From contig NZ_LMVM01000012.1 of assembly GCF_002287175.1 (NCBI RefSeq), positions 124,001 through 188,000 of the forward strand: a stretch of 64,000 nucleotides of DNA. Direction: 5' to 3'. Shown piece by piece: positions 26,043 through 35,758 of this stretch. The stretch is from Methanobacterium bryantii (lineage in GTDB: Archaea; Methanobacteriota; Methanobacteria; Methanobacteriales; Methanobacteriaceae). Made by a program: the position numbers and the translations under genes. Each line of letters opens with the position of its first letter. Position 1 is the stretch's first letter. A model generated the notes under the pieces. That model ran no database searches and was not told where the DNA came from. It worked only from the letters and a program-made list of their open reading frames with translations.

Positions 26043-28819
26043 TGAAGGGGATTAAAACGCGAATAACTTATAGATATGTAAATAAGATGATAACTTTAGT
26101 TTTTTTATTTAGTATTGTTTTTACTGTATTATCTACTGTTAACACGGTTTCTGCTGATCAGTCAATTATTTATGTAAGTGATTTGACTGGTAATGATAGC
26201 TGGAACGGTGAATCATCAATATGGGATGATTTAACTATGTCTGGCCCTAAAAAGTCAATTAAAAATGCAACAGGAACCATAATTAGTGGTGGAACAGTAA
26301 ATATTGCAAATGGGCATTACTCAGGAGAAAATAATACTAATGTCGTTATTGACAAGAATATGACTATTGCCGGGGAAAGCAGAGGGAACACAATTATAAA
26401 CGGTACAGGTTCTGCGCAGATATTCACCATTCAAAGGGGTATAAATGTAATTATCAAAAATTTAACCTTTGTAAATGGAACTGCGACCCAGAATTTAACA
26501 CTTGCAGACAAGAATATAACTGCAGGCGGTGCCATTTGCAATTTTGGGAATTTAACTATTGTTAACAGTACTTTTAGAAGTAACACCGCAACAAGTGAAG
26601 ATATATCCAAGAATCACGCTGTTGCCGGCGGAGCTGTATATAATGCTGGAGATTTGACGGTTACCGTCAGTGATTTTATAAATAACACTGCAACAGGTAA
26701 TTTAATCGGTAACAATGGGACTGCAGGTGGTTCTATTTTTAACATTGGAAGTTTAACCGTGGATACCAGCAACTTCACAGGTAACAGTGCAACTGCAGGT
26801 GGTGCAATTTATAATCTGGGAGTCTTAACAGTCCTTAACAGTATTTTCACAGGTAACACTGCAGCAGGGAACAATGTAACATCAGGCGGTGCTATATACA
26901 ATGAATACAACAGTACTTTGAACCTTAATGGGGGTATTTTGAATATATATGGCAGTACTTTTACAGGTAACCAGGCATCAGGCAACGGCACATCTGGTGG
27001 CGGTGCAATAGGTAATGAAAAAAATTTAACCATTAAAAATAGTACTTTTACAGGTAACAAAGTTATTAGCACAGGTAACACTGCAATGGGCGGCGCTATA
27101 TTCAATATAGGTAATTTAACTGTAACAAACTGTAAGTTTGGATTAAATGCTTTAACAGGAAACACAGCAAATGGTAAAAATAACGCTTCAGCTGCAGGTG
27201 CTATTTTAAATAGTGGAAATTTAACCATTAATGGAAGTGAATTTAATTATAATGCTGCATATTTTGGCGGTGCTGTCTACAATGGGGGTAATTTAACTGT
27301 CGCAGGCAGTAATTTCACAGGTAACACTGCAATGGGCGGTGCTATATTCAATACAGGCAATTCAACCATAACTAGCAGTAATTTTACTGGTAACGCTGCA
27401 AATAGTGCAAAAGGACATTCAATTGGAGGGGCTATTTCAAATTCAGGTGTTTTAACTGTAAATAACAGTAAATTCAACGGCAACACTGCAACTAACGGCG
27501 GTGCTATTTGTAATGATGGTAATGCAACTGTAATTAACAGTACTTTCACTGGTAACAAAGTAAGCAGCTCAGATATCACTGTGGAAAATTATGGCGGCGC
27601 CATCTATAATGAAGGTAAATTGAGCGTCAGCGTCAGCAATTTCACAGGAAACCATGCAGTCAGTACAAATGCCATGAATCTGGCATACGGCGGAGGTGCA
27701 ATTTTCAATTTCAAAGAAGCAACAGTTAAAACCAGTAAATTCAGCGGGAACACTGCAGATTTTGGCGGTGCCCTTTCTAACATAGGTAAATTGAGTGTCA
27801 GCAGCAGCACTTTTACAGGAAACCATGCAGTCAGCACAATTTCAAGTTATGCGTTCGACGGCGGTGCAATCTCTAATAATGGTAATTTAACCGTTACTTA
27901 CAGTACTTTTACCGGTAATGTTGGAGATGTAGGAGGTGCTATTAGTAATTGGGGCAATTCAACTACCACAGTAATAGGCAGTACTTTTACAGGCAATAAT
28001 GCTACTTCTAATGGCGGTGCTGTTTACAATGAGGGTAAATTGACTGTAAATTTCTGTAGAATTATTGGAAATAGGGTTAAAGTATCTAAATATGTATCCA
28101 GTACAGGATACATTCTTGAAGATATAGAAAACTACCACGGTTCGGCTAATGTTAGATACAACTGGTGGGGTTCCAATGCAGGCCCGTCAAAAGGCAGAGT
28201 TGTTGGTGCAACTGTTAGTCCATGGATGGTCTTAACTTTAAGAGCAAGCCCTACTACTATTAAAGCCAGAGGGACATCAACTATATATGCGGACTTCTTC
28301 TATGATTCAAACGGTGGTTATCACAGCTATTCAAGCGGCCATGTTCCAGATGGAATACCAGTAAGTTTTACTACTAAATTTGGGACTATAAACAGTAAAT
28401 CATCTACAGTTAATGGAGCTGCAAAATCTACTTTAAAAGCAGGATCAACAGGGGGCATTGTCAACGTTGCAGCTAAAACTGACAGTCAAACTGTACAGAT
28501 CCCGCTAAAAGTGATTTCAGCATATCCTAAAAATTATGCTACTGGCGTTTCCAGAACTAGCACTATTTACATTAAATTCAGCCAGAACATTAAAACAAGC
28601 ACATACTGGTCTAAGATATACGTTAAAAACCTTAAAACAGGAAAAAAGGTTGCAATCAGCAAATGGATTTCAGGAAATACACTTTACATCAAGACTAACT
28701 CAAGGAGATATGCATACTACTGGTATCAGGTTTATATTCCTGCAGCAGCGGTAAAAGACTATGCAAATCGTAACTTAGCCACAAGATATACTTTTAAATT
28801 TAAAACAGGGAGATATTAA
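26042..28819 (+). CDS. Adhesin-like secreted parallel beta-helix protein 1
   Basis: A large surface protein of about 925 residues. It has an N-terminal signal peptide (ITLVFLFSIVFTVLSTVNTVSA), then some 20 repeats of the type GGAIxNxGNLTVxxSxFTGN forming a right-handed beta-helix (Pmp/pectate-lyase-like). The repeats end with the motif RYNWWGSNAGPS. A Big-1-type Ig domain follows (VVLTLRASPTTIKARGTSTIYADF region) and a C-terminal SbsA-like Ig domain (YPKNYATGVSRTSTIYIKFS ... FKFKTGRY). The start is uncertain: the open frame reaches 25946, but the signal peptide begins late. GTG 26042 or an ATT at 26051 next to GGAGGTGA are better candidates. Likely cell-surface binding; ligand unknown. Confidence 0.85.
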   Translation: MKGIKTRITYRYVNKMITLVFLFSIVFTVLSTVNTVSADQSIIYVSDLTGNDSWNGESSIWDDLTMSGPKKSIKNATGTIISGGTVNIANGHYSGENNTNVVIDKNMTIAGESRGNTIINGTGSAQIFTIQRGINVIIKNLTFVNGTATQNLTLADKNITAGGAICNFGNLTIVNSTFRSNTATSEDISKNHAVAGGAVYNAGDLTVTVSDFINNTATGNLIGNNGTAGGSIFNIGSLTVDTSNFTGNSATAGGAIYNLGVLTVLNSIFTGNTAAGNNVTSGGAIYNEYNSTLNLNGGILNIYGSTFTGNQASGNGTSGGGAIGNEKNLTIKNSTFTGNKVISTGNTAMGGAIFNIGNLTVTNCKFGLNALTGNTANGKNNASAAGAILNSGNLTINGSEFNYNAAYFGGAVYNGGNLTVAGSNFTGNTAMGGAIFNTGNSTITSSNFTGNAANSAKGHSIGGAISNSGVLTVNNSKFNGNTATNGGAICNDGNATVINSTFTGNKVSSSDITVENYGGAIYNEGKLSVSVSNFTGNHAVSTNAMNLAYGGGAIFNFKEATVKTSKFSGNTADFGGALSNIGKLSVSSSTFTGNHAVSTISSYAFDGGAISNNGNLTVTYSTFTGNVGDVGGAISNWGNSTTTVIGSTFTGNNATSNGGAVYNEGKLTVNFCRIIGNRVKVSKYVSSTGYILEDIENYHGSANVRYNWWGSNAGPSKGRVVGATVSPWMVLTLRASPTTIKARGTSTIYADFFYDSNGGYHSYSSGHVPDGIPVSFTTKFGTINSKSSTVNGAAKSTLKAGSTGGIVNVAAKTDSQTVQIPLKVISAYPKNYATGVSRTSTIYIKFSQNIKTSTYWSKIYVKNLKTGKKVAISKWISGNTLYIKTNSRRYAYYWYQVYIPAAAVKDYANRNLATRYTFKFKTGRY

Positions 28820-29097
28820 AAGTTAACTTCTATTTTTTATTTTTTATTGAGTTTTAATTAATTTTATAAATTGAATATTAGTTAACTACTAAACTTAGCA
28901 TTTATAATGGATTTTAGGGTTTTTATAAATCATAATATATCTATTTGGCTGATTTTATTCATATTAGAATGTTAATAAATAATTAAATCTATAAGTGACG
29001 TTAATTATACTATAAAAAAATATAAAATTTTAAATAAGCACTTCATTTTAGTATATATATTTTTTAATAATTTAATAATTAAAATTTTGGATTAAAA
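28820..29097. other. Intergenic spacer between the two adhesin genes
   Basis: 278 A/T-rich bases with a T-rich run just after the first stop (possible terminator) and a TATA-like TATATATATTTTTT at about 29050. No gene seen. Confidence 0.45.
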
Positions 29098-31164
29098 ATG
29101 GGGGTGGAAAATATTAAAACACATATTAGCATGGGATGTGCAAATAAAACGTTATGTATAGTTTTTTTGTTTAGCATTGCTTTTATTATATTATCTGCTG
29201 TTAATGCGGTTTCGGCTGACTCCTCAATTATTTATGTAGATTCTGGGGGAAACGATAACTGGAACGGTGAAGCATCTGTATGGAATGGAACAGATGGCCC
29301 TAAAAAATCCATCAAAAATGCAACAGGAACTGTAATTGAAGGTGGAACAGTAAAAATTGCAGACGGAAGCTACACAGGGGAAGGCAATACCAATATCTAC
29401 ATTGAAAAGAATATGACCATAAGAGGCCAAAGCAAAGAAAATACCGTAATAAATGGGGCTGGTGAACATGATGGGATATTCCAGATCCAGGATGGAATTA
29501 CTGTCATAATCATGAATTTAACAATGACAAAAGGCACCTCTGAAATGGAAGGTGGTGGCGCTGTCTCTAACGATGGCACTTTAACCATTATTAACTGTAT
29601 TTTTACAGACAACAAGGGAGGCGACGGCGGTGCTATTTTCAACTATGGAAATTTAACAGTTAATAACTGTACTTTTACAGGTAACGAGGGCTTTGGTGGT
29701 GCTATTTACAACGGAAATAAATTGAATGTAATAAACAGCACTTTCACAGGTAATATTGCAACTGAACGCATGGGTGGTGCCATTTATAATTCAGGTACTT
29801 TAATTGTAACAGGCAGTATATTTACAAATAATACTGCAGATTATGGCGGTGCCATTTCCAATGAGGGTACAGTAACTGTAACAAACAGTACTTTCAAATA
29901 TAATGTTGTAAACAGCACATATGATGATGTAGTGAGTTATGGCGGTGCTATTTATAATAAATATGGTAATTTCAACGTAAATGGTTGTACTTTCACGGGT
30001 AATAAAGCAAGTGGCACAAATACTGGGCCGCGTTACAGGGGTGGTGCTATTAGCAATGGCGGCACTTTGAATGTAAAAAACAGTACATTTACTAATAATG
30101 CAGCAGATTATGGTGGAGCTATTGCTAATTGGGGTAAATCATCCGTTAGCGACAGTATTTTCATAGGGAATAATGCAAGCACCGTAGATGAAAAGTTAGC
30201 TTACTATGGCGGAGCTATTTATAATAAAGGTACTTTAACTGTTACAGGCAGCAATTTTACAGGTAACCTTGGAGATTACGGCGGCGCTATTTCAAACTTA
30301 TATGGTTCTAATACGACTGTATCAGGCAGTACCTTCAAAAATAACGGAGGAAACCTTTATGGTGATGCAGTTTACAATAGGGGCAAATTGATCATGCATT
30401 TCTGCAGCTTTATAGGAAACCATATTGAGGGGTGCCCTCCTGAAGACATATACAACGATGATGGTTCGGCTGATGTCAGATACAACTGGTGGGGCTCCAA
30501 TACAAGTCCATCAGAAAGAGTCTATTATGATGCAACTTTTAGTCCATGGCTAGTTTTAACTGTAACTGCAAGTCCTGGTAGTGTTAAAGCTGGAGGGGTG
30601 TCAACCATAACTGCGGACTTATGTCACGACAGTAAGGGCACTTATCATGATCCTGCCGGTGGATATGTTCCAGATGGGATAAAAATGAATTTAAGTGCAA
30701 CATTGGGAACTTTAGGCGGCAAATCATTATCTACCATTAATGGAACTGCAAAAACTACTTTTAAAGGCGGATCAACAGGGGGCATTGCTAAAATTTTAGT
30801 TAAAGCGGACAGTCAAACTGCATATAAATATGTCACGGTAGACATTGCTCCGCCAAAAATAGCTTCAACCAGTCCCAAAAATAAAGCTGCAGGTGTTTCA
30901 AGAACAGGTACCATTAAAATCAAATTCAGTGAAAATATTAAAACAGGTGTGGACTGGTCTAAAATCTATGTGAAAAACAAGTATGGAAAAAAAGTTGCAA
31001 TCAGTAAATCAATTTCAGGAAACTATCTCTATATTAAAACAACATCTAAAAGATACAGTTACTCATATTACGCAGTTTACATTCCAGTATCAGCAGTAAA
31101 AGACTATGTGGGGAATAACCTTACTAAATACTACACATTTAAATTTAAAACAGGGAAATACTAA
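29098..31164 (+). CDS. Adhesin-like secreted parallel beta-helix protein 2
   Basis: The 688-aa protein is a paralog of its upstream neighbour and has the same order: signal peptide (LCIVFLFSIAFIILSAVNAVSA), IIYVDSGGNDNWNG opening, about 12 GGAIxNxGxLTVxxSxFTxN beta-helix repeats, RYNWWGSNTSPS, a Big-1-like domain (ASPGSVKAGGVSTITADL) and the SbsA-like end TSPKNKAAGVSRTGTIKIKF ... FKFKTGKY. The repeat number is lower, so the pair differs mainly by gain or loss of helix turns. It follows in the same direction, with a 278-bp gap. The start could be ATG 29098 or GTG 29104. Confidence 0.85.
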   Translation: MGVENIKTHISMGCANKTLCIVFLFSIAFIILSAVNAVSADSSIIYVDSGGNDNWNGEASVWNGTDGPKKSIKNATGTVIEGGTVKIADGSYTGEGNTNIYIEKNMTIRGQSKENTVINGAGEHDGIFQIQDGITVIIMNLTMTKGTSEMEGGGAVSNDGTLTIINCIFTDNKGGDGGAIFNYGNLTVNNCTFTGNEGFGGAIYNGNKLNVINSTFTGNIATERMGGAIYNSGTLIVTGSIFTNNTADYGGAISNEGTVTVTNSTFKYNVVNSTYDDVVSYGGAIYNKYGNFNVNGCTFTGNKASGTNTGPRYRGGAISNGGTLNVKNSTFTNNAADYGGAIANWGKSSVSDSIFIGNNASTVDEKLAYYGGAIYNKGTLTVTGSNFTGNLGDYGGAISNLYGSNTTVSGSTFKNNGGNLYGDAVYNRGKLIMHFCSFIGNHIEGCPPEDIYNDDGSADVRYNWWGSNTSPSERVYYDATFSPWLVLTVTASPGSVKAGGVSTITADLCHDSKGTYHDPAGGYVPDGIKMNLSATLGTLGGKSLSTINGTAKTTFKGGSTGGIAKILVKADSQTAYKYVTVDIAPPKIASTSPKNKAAGVSRTGTIKIKFSENIKTGVDWSKIYVKNKYGKKVAISKSISGNYLYIKTTSKRYSYSYYAVYIPVSAVKDYVGNNLTKYYTFKFKTGKY

Positions 31165-31202
31165 ATTCTCTGTTTTTTTCTATTTTTTGAGAATTTAGCT
31201 TT

Positions 31203-31793
31203 TTAAAAGTCCATTTCAACATTTTCTAAAAAGTTTGAAAAATTCCTGACAGTCTTTTTAAGGACCCTAAATCCTTCAGCATCATTTTTAACACCTTCAA
31301 GGGAGTCCTGCGACCAGAATGTCGCCCCTAAATTGGCCCCAAATGCGCCGCCGCTTACTGGAACGGCCCCGTTAAGTATATAAAAAGTGAATATTTGCTG
31401 GATTACAAGTTCCTGGCCGCCGTGTCTATCGCCCCCGACTGAAATGGCCATACCAACTTTTCCCCTCAAAAAGTTAATGTCTGCAGCGCCCATAGCTCTG
31501 GTCCTGTCCATAACCATTTTTAACTGAGCACTGATCCCTCCATTATAACATGGAGAAGCAAATACAAGTCCATCTGCCTCACGGATTAAATCATAGACTT
31601 CATACATATCATCTTTAATTATACATTCCTTTTTCTTTAAACAGTAGTTGCAGTGCCTGCAAGGGCTGATATCTTTGCCCCTAACGCTGAAAAAATTTGT
31701 CTCAAATCCTTTATCTTCAAGCATGTTTAAAGCTTCATTTAAAACATAGTCTGTAGCTTGTTTTCTTGGACTTCCGCATATACCTACTATCAT
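31203..31793 (-). CDS. Iron-sulfur flavoprotein (NADPH-dependent FMN reductase-like fold)
   Basis: The 196-aa protein starts MIVGICGSPRKQATDYVLNEAL, the FMN phosphate-binding loop of flavodoxin-like reductases. It has the compact cysteine motif C45-x2-C48-x2-C51-x5-C57 (CRHCNYCLKKKEC), which ligates a 4Fe-4S cluster in the archaeal Isf family. FASPCYNGGISAQLKMVMDR is the second FMN-binding loop. Isf proteins move electrons between ferredoxin and FMN, often in oxidative stress defence. Start behind GGAGAG. It converges on adhesin 2. Confidence 0.9.
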   Translation of the reverse strand: MIVGICGSPRKQATDYVLNEALNMLEDKGFETNFFSVRGKDISPCRHCNYCLKKKECIIKDDMYEVYDLIREADGLVFASPCYNGGISAQLKMVMDRTRAMGAADINFLRGKVGMAISVGGDRHGGQELVIQQIFTFYILNGAVPVSGGAFGANLGATFWSQDSLEGVKNDAEGFRVLKKTVRNFSNFLENVEMDF

Positions 31794-32033
31794 TATTAAC
31801 TCTCCGAGTATAGTGTATCTAATCAGACAAATAAAATTTGTGTGTGGAAATGCCCAGATAGAAGGGAATTTCTATTTTAAATAAGTGATCTTTTGTAATA
31901 GATAGACTCTTTTTAATTGAAAGATTATAAATTTTTGTAATATTCATGTGCTTAAAAAACTAAAATTTGCAAATTAAAGATTTGCAAAATTGAGATCTAC
32001 GGTTTAGACAGTTTTGTGGCACGCAAAAATTTT

Positions 32034-32414
32034 TCAATTTTTGTTTGAATTATTTTCTTCAACTGTAAAATTTTCGTTAATCCATAGGCCTATCACGTTT
32101 AAATCCGGAAATAGATTTTTAATCCGGTTTACTGCAGTATTAATCTGCTTTTTATGAGTTATATCGTCAACTGGATTTCCAGCACAGTCATAATGGCCAA
32201 CTACAAAAATATTTCTAGATCCATGCCCTGAAATCGAAACTTTCACATTTTTTATGATTTCATGGATATCTGAATTTTCAGCGGCTAAAAATCCGTCCAT
32301 TCCAGCTTTAGTTACCATATCTACATATTTTACATTGTATTTTTCTGTAATCCAGTTAATGGCAGGTAATTGTACCCGTCCATCTATACAGTTCAAGCAG
32401 GTGGCAAAGGTCAT
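32034..32414 (-). CDS. Beta-carbonic-anhydrase-like protein
   Basis: The 126-aa protein shows the two halves of a beta-carbonic anhydrase zinc site: C9-x-D11-x-R13 (NCIDGRVQ) and H74-x2-C77 (VVGHYDCAGNP). It is shorter than usual, like the small carbonic-anhydrase-like proteins of methanogens. It may hydrate CO2 or bind a related ligand. The start is preceded by GGAGGAAATGC. The stop codon lies next to an A/T hairpin (CAAAAATT-GAA-AAATTTTTG on the coding strand) that may be a degenerate member of the palindromic element family. Confidence 0.75.
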   Translation of the reverse strand: MTFATCLNCIDGRVQLPAINWITEKYNVKYVDMVTKAGMDGFLAAENSDIHEIIKNVKVSISGHGSRNIFVVGHYDCAGNPVDDITHKKQINTAVNRIKNLFPDLNVIGLWINENFTVEENNSNKN

Positions 32415-32497
32415 GCATTTCCTCCGTGACTATTAATTATTTTAATTTATCTTAAAAACTAGAAATTTTGGTTTATAATACTTAAATAAAAATAGGT

Positions 32498-32518
32498 AAG
32501 CATAGCAGAGCTATGCTT
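32498..32518 (-). terminator. Terminator of fae-hps
   Basis: Perfect 9-bp inverted repeat AAGCATAGC-AGA-GCTATGCTT, 12 bp after the fae-hps stop on the minus strand. On that strand it is followed by ACCTATTTTTATTT. Confidence 0.75.
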
Positions 32519-32529
32519 TAAAAAATAAG

Positions 32530-33750
<1,221 letters not shown>

Positions 33751-33794
33751 AATTGTTATCCTCCTAGATTAGTCTAAAATAATGTATTGAATTA

Positions 33795-34076
33795 GTGTAA
33801 ATATAGTTTTAGTTTTTTAAAATCATAAATGTTAGTTTAATATTTTTATTGTAATGTGTGTGAATATTTTTGATCAACTGCTCAAAAATCCTATGGATTT
33901 TTGGCACCTGAAAATCGAAGCAATCAAAAACTACGTTTTTGATGCGTCAAAATTCTTTGAATTTTGACAGATTTTCGACGGCTTTTTCCAAAAAAAGGTT
34001 GGTGTGAATATAGTTTTAGTTTTTTAAAATCTATTAAATGTTGGTTTAATATTTTTGTTGTAATGGGTATGAATAT
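33795..34076. repeat. Duplicated promoter segment flanking a palindromic cluster upstream of fae-hps
   Basis: Copy 1 (33795-33867) and copy 2 (34002-34076) are direct repeats of about 74 bp that differ at few positions (shared text includes ATATAGTTTTAGTTTTTT and TTTAATATTTTT). Read on the minus strand they contain the likely TATA region of fae-hps. Between them (33869-34001) lies a cluster of hairpins: CAAAAATCC-TAT-GGATTTTTG, and an outer GAAAATC/GATTTTC pair whose loop holds two more hairpins (ATCAAAAA-CTACG-TTTTTGAT and TCAAAATTC-TTT-GAATTTTGA). This reads as one palindromic element nested in another. Confidence 0.7.
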
Positions 34077-34195
34077 ATTTCTAGTTTTCTGTTAATTTAA
34101 ATTGTGATTGGGAAGCACCAACAATTTAAGTTCCGTTTTTAAAAACTGAAAATAAGATTATATTTCTAAATAAAAGAAAAAAGAGAGGGGATTAA

Positions 34196-35488
34196 TTAAT
34201 CCGCAAGGTTGCCGTTTATAAAGTCGTCATAACCTTTAAGGTCCAGCATTCCGTGTCCAGAGAAGTTAATTATAATATTTTTCTCTTCTCCGGTCTTTTT
34301 ACATTCCAGTGCTTCGTCCATACCTATTTTTATAGCGTGGCATGTTTCTGGAGCTGGGACTACACCTTCACATTTTGCAAATGTGGTTCCGCTCTTGAAT
34401 ATATCTCCCTGTTTTACTGAACGGGCTTCTACAAGTCCTTCATGTACGAGTAATGATACCAGTGAGGACATTCCGTGGTAACGTAATCCTCCAGCGTGTA
34501 CAGATGGAGGTACGAAGTCGTGTCCTAGTGTGTACATTTTTAAAAGAGGTGTTAAACCTGCGGTGTCACCAAAGTCGTATTTGTACTCTCCTTTTGTAAG
34601 GGTTGGGCATGATGAAGGTTCTGCTGCTATGAATTTACAGTCAATTTTCTCGTCAATTTTATCTTTAACGAATGGGAAAACTGCTCCTCCGAAGTTACTT
34701 CCACCGCCCACACATGCTACAATTACATCAGGGTCTTCACCTAAAATTTCCATCTGTTTTTTGGTTTCAAGACCAATAACTGTTTGGTGGAGTAGAACGT
34801 GGTTTAAAACACTTCCAAGGGAATAATAAGCTTTTTCATCCTGTAGTGCATCTTCCATAGCTTCTGATATTGCAATTCCGAGTGCTCCTGGGTGATTTGG
34901 GTCTTCACTCAGTATTTTTCTTCCAAATTCAGTTTTATCACTTGGGGAAGGTATAACATCTCCATCGTATATCTGCATGATGGTTTTTCTGTATGGTTTT
35001 TGCTGGAATGAAACTCTAACCATGTAAACAGTACATTCCATGCCCAGCATGGAACATGCAAGTGATAACGCTGTACCCCACTGCCCTGCACCGGTTTCTG
35101 TTGTAAGACGTTCAACACCGTCTTTTTTAGCGTAGTATGCCTGTGCAATAGCAGTGTTTAATTTATGGCTTCCAGTTGGGGAAGTATCTTCTCTTTTGTA
35201 GTATATTTTAGCTGGGGTATCCAGGTAGTCTTCAAGACCAGTTGCTCTAAATAACGGGCTTGGCCTTCCGATCATTTTATAAACTTTTCTTACTTCTTTT
35301 GGAATCTCAATCCATCTTTCTGTAGACATTTCCTGTTCTAAAACGCCTTTAGAAAATACTTTAGGCAAGTTTCCTAGCTGCTGTCCTTCCTCTGTCTGTG
35401 AGGGCGCGGGAAGTTCTACAGGTAGGTCTGCTGCTATATTATACCATTTTTTGGGTATGTCTTTTGAGGATAGTGTAACCTTATACAT
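34196..35488 (-). CDS. trpB2: Tryptophan synthase beta chain, TrpB2 type
   Basis: The 430-aa PLP enzyme makes tryptophan from indole and serine. The Schiff-base lysine is K109 in TSPTGSHKLNTA, and the phosphate-binding glycine loop VACVGGGSNFGG is intact. The long N-terminal extension (DLPVELPAPSQTEEG, PIPKEV-like WIEIPKEVRKVYKMIGRPSPLFRA) and the absence of the usual TrpA contact region mark the TrpB2 group, common as a second, stand-alone copy in archaea. It may salvage indole. No other trp genes are next to it. Start behind GGTGATTTTTA. Confidence 0.93.
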   Translation of the reverse strand: MYKVTLSSKDIPKKWYNIAADLPVELPAPSQTEEGQQLGNLPKVFSKGVLEQEMSTERWIEIPKEVRKVYKMIGRPSPLFRATGLEDYLDTPAKIYYKREDTSPTGSHKLNTAIAQAYYAKKDGVERLTTETGAGQWGTALSLACSMLGMECTVYMVRVSFQQKPYRKTIMQIYDGDVIPSPSDKTEFGRKILSEDPNHPGALGIAISEAMEDALQDEKAYYSLGSVLNHVLLHQTVIGLETKKQMEILGEDPDVIVACVGGGSNFGGAVFPFVKDKIDEKIDCKFIAAEPSSCPTLTKGEYKYDFGDTAGLTPLLKMYTLGHDFVPPSVHAGGLRYHGMSSLVSLLVHEGLVEARSVKQGDIFKSGTTFAKCEGVVPAPETCHAIKIGMDEALECKKTGEEKNIIINFSGHGMLDLKGYDDFINGNLAD

Positions 35489-35758
35489 TAAAAATCACCA
35501 TTTAATTTTATTAAGACCATATAATCTGTGATATTATTAAATCTTTGTTGTACATATCTGTACTTTAATAATTATGGATTTTATGTTATGAATAAGTTTT
35601 GGTTTTTGATTATAAAAATAGTATGCCAAATTAACATTAAGGGGCCGTCAAGAGGAGTGATCCAAGAATAAGTTCCATTAAAATTAGTGACTTTGGTATT
35701 TTATGGGTCTAGATAAGTGGGCAGCTCGAAGTGTGGGAAGATATATAATGGTGGATAC

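Noticed and set aside
26809..27837. Several minus-strand frames of 77-139 aa across adhesin 1
   Set aside because: They mirror the repetitive beta-helix coding sequence and share its periodicity; no starts with ribosome binding sites.
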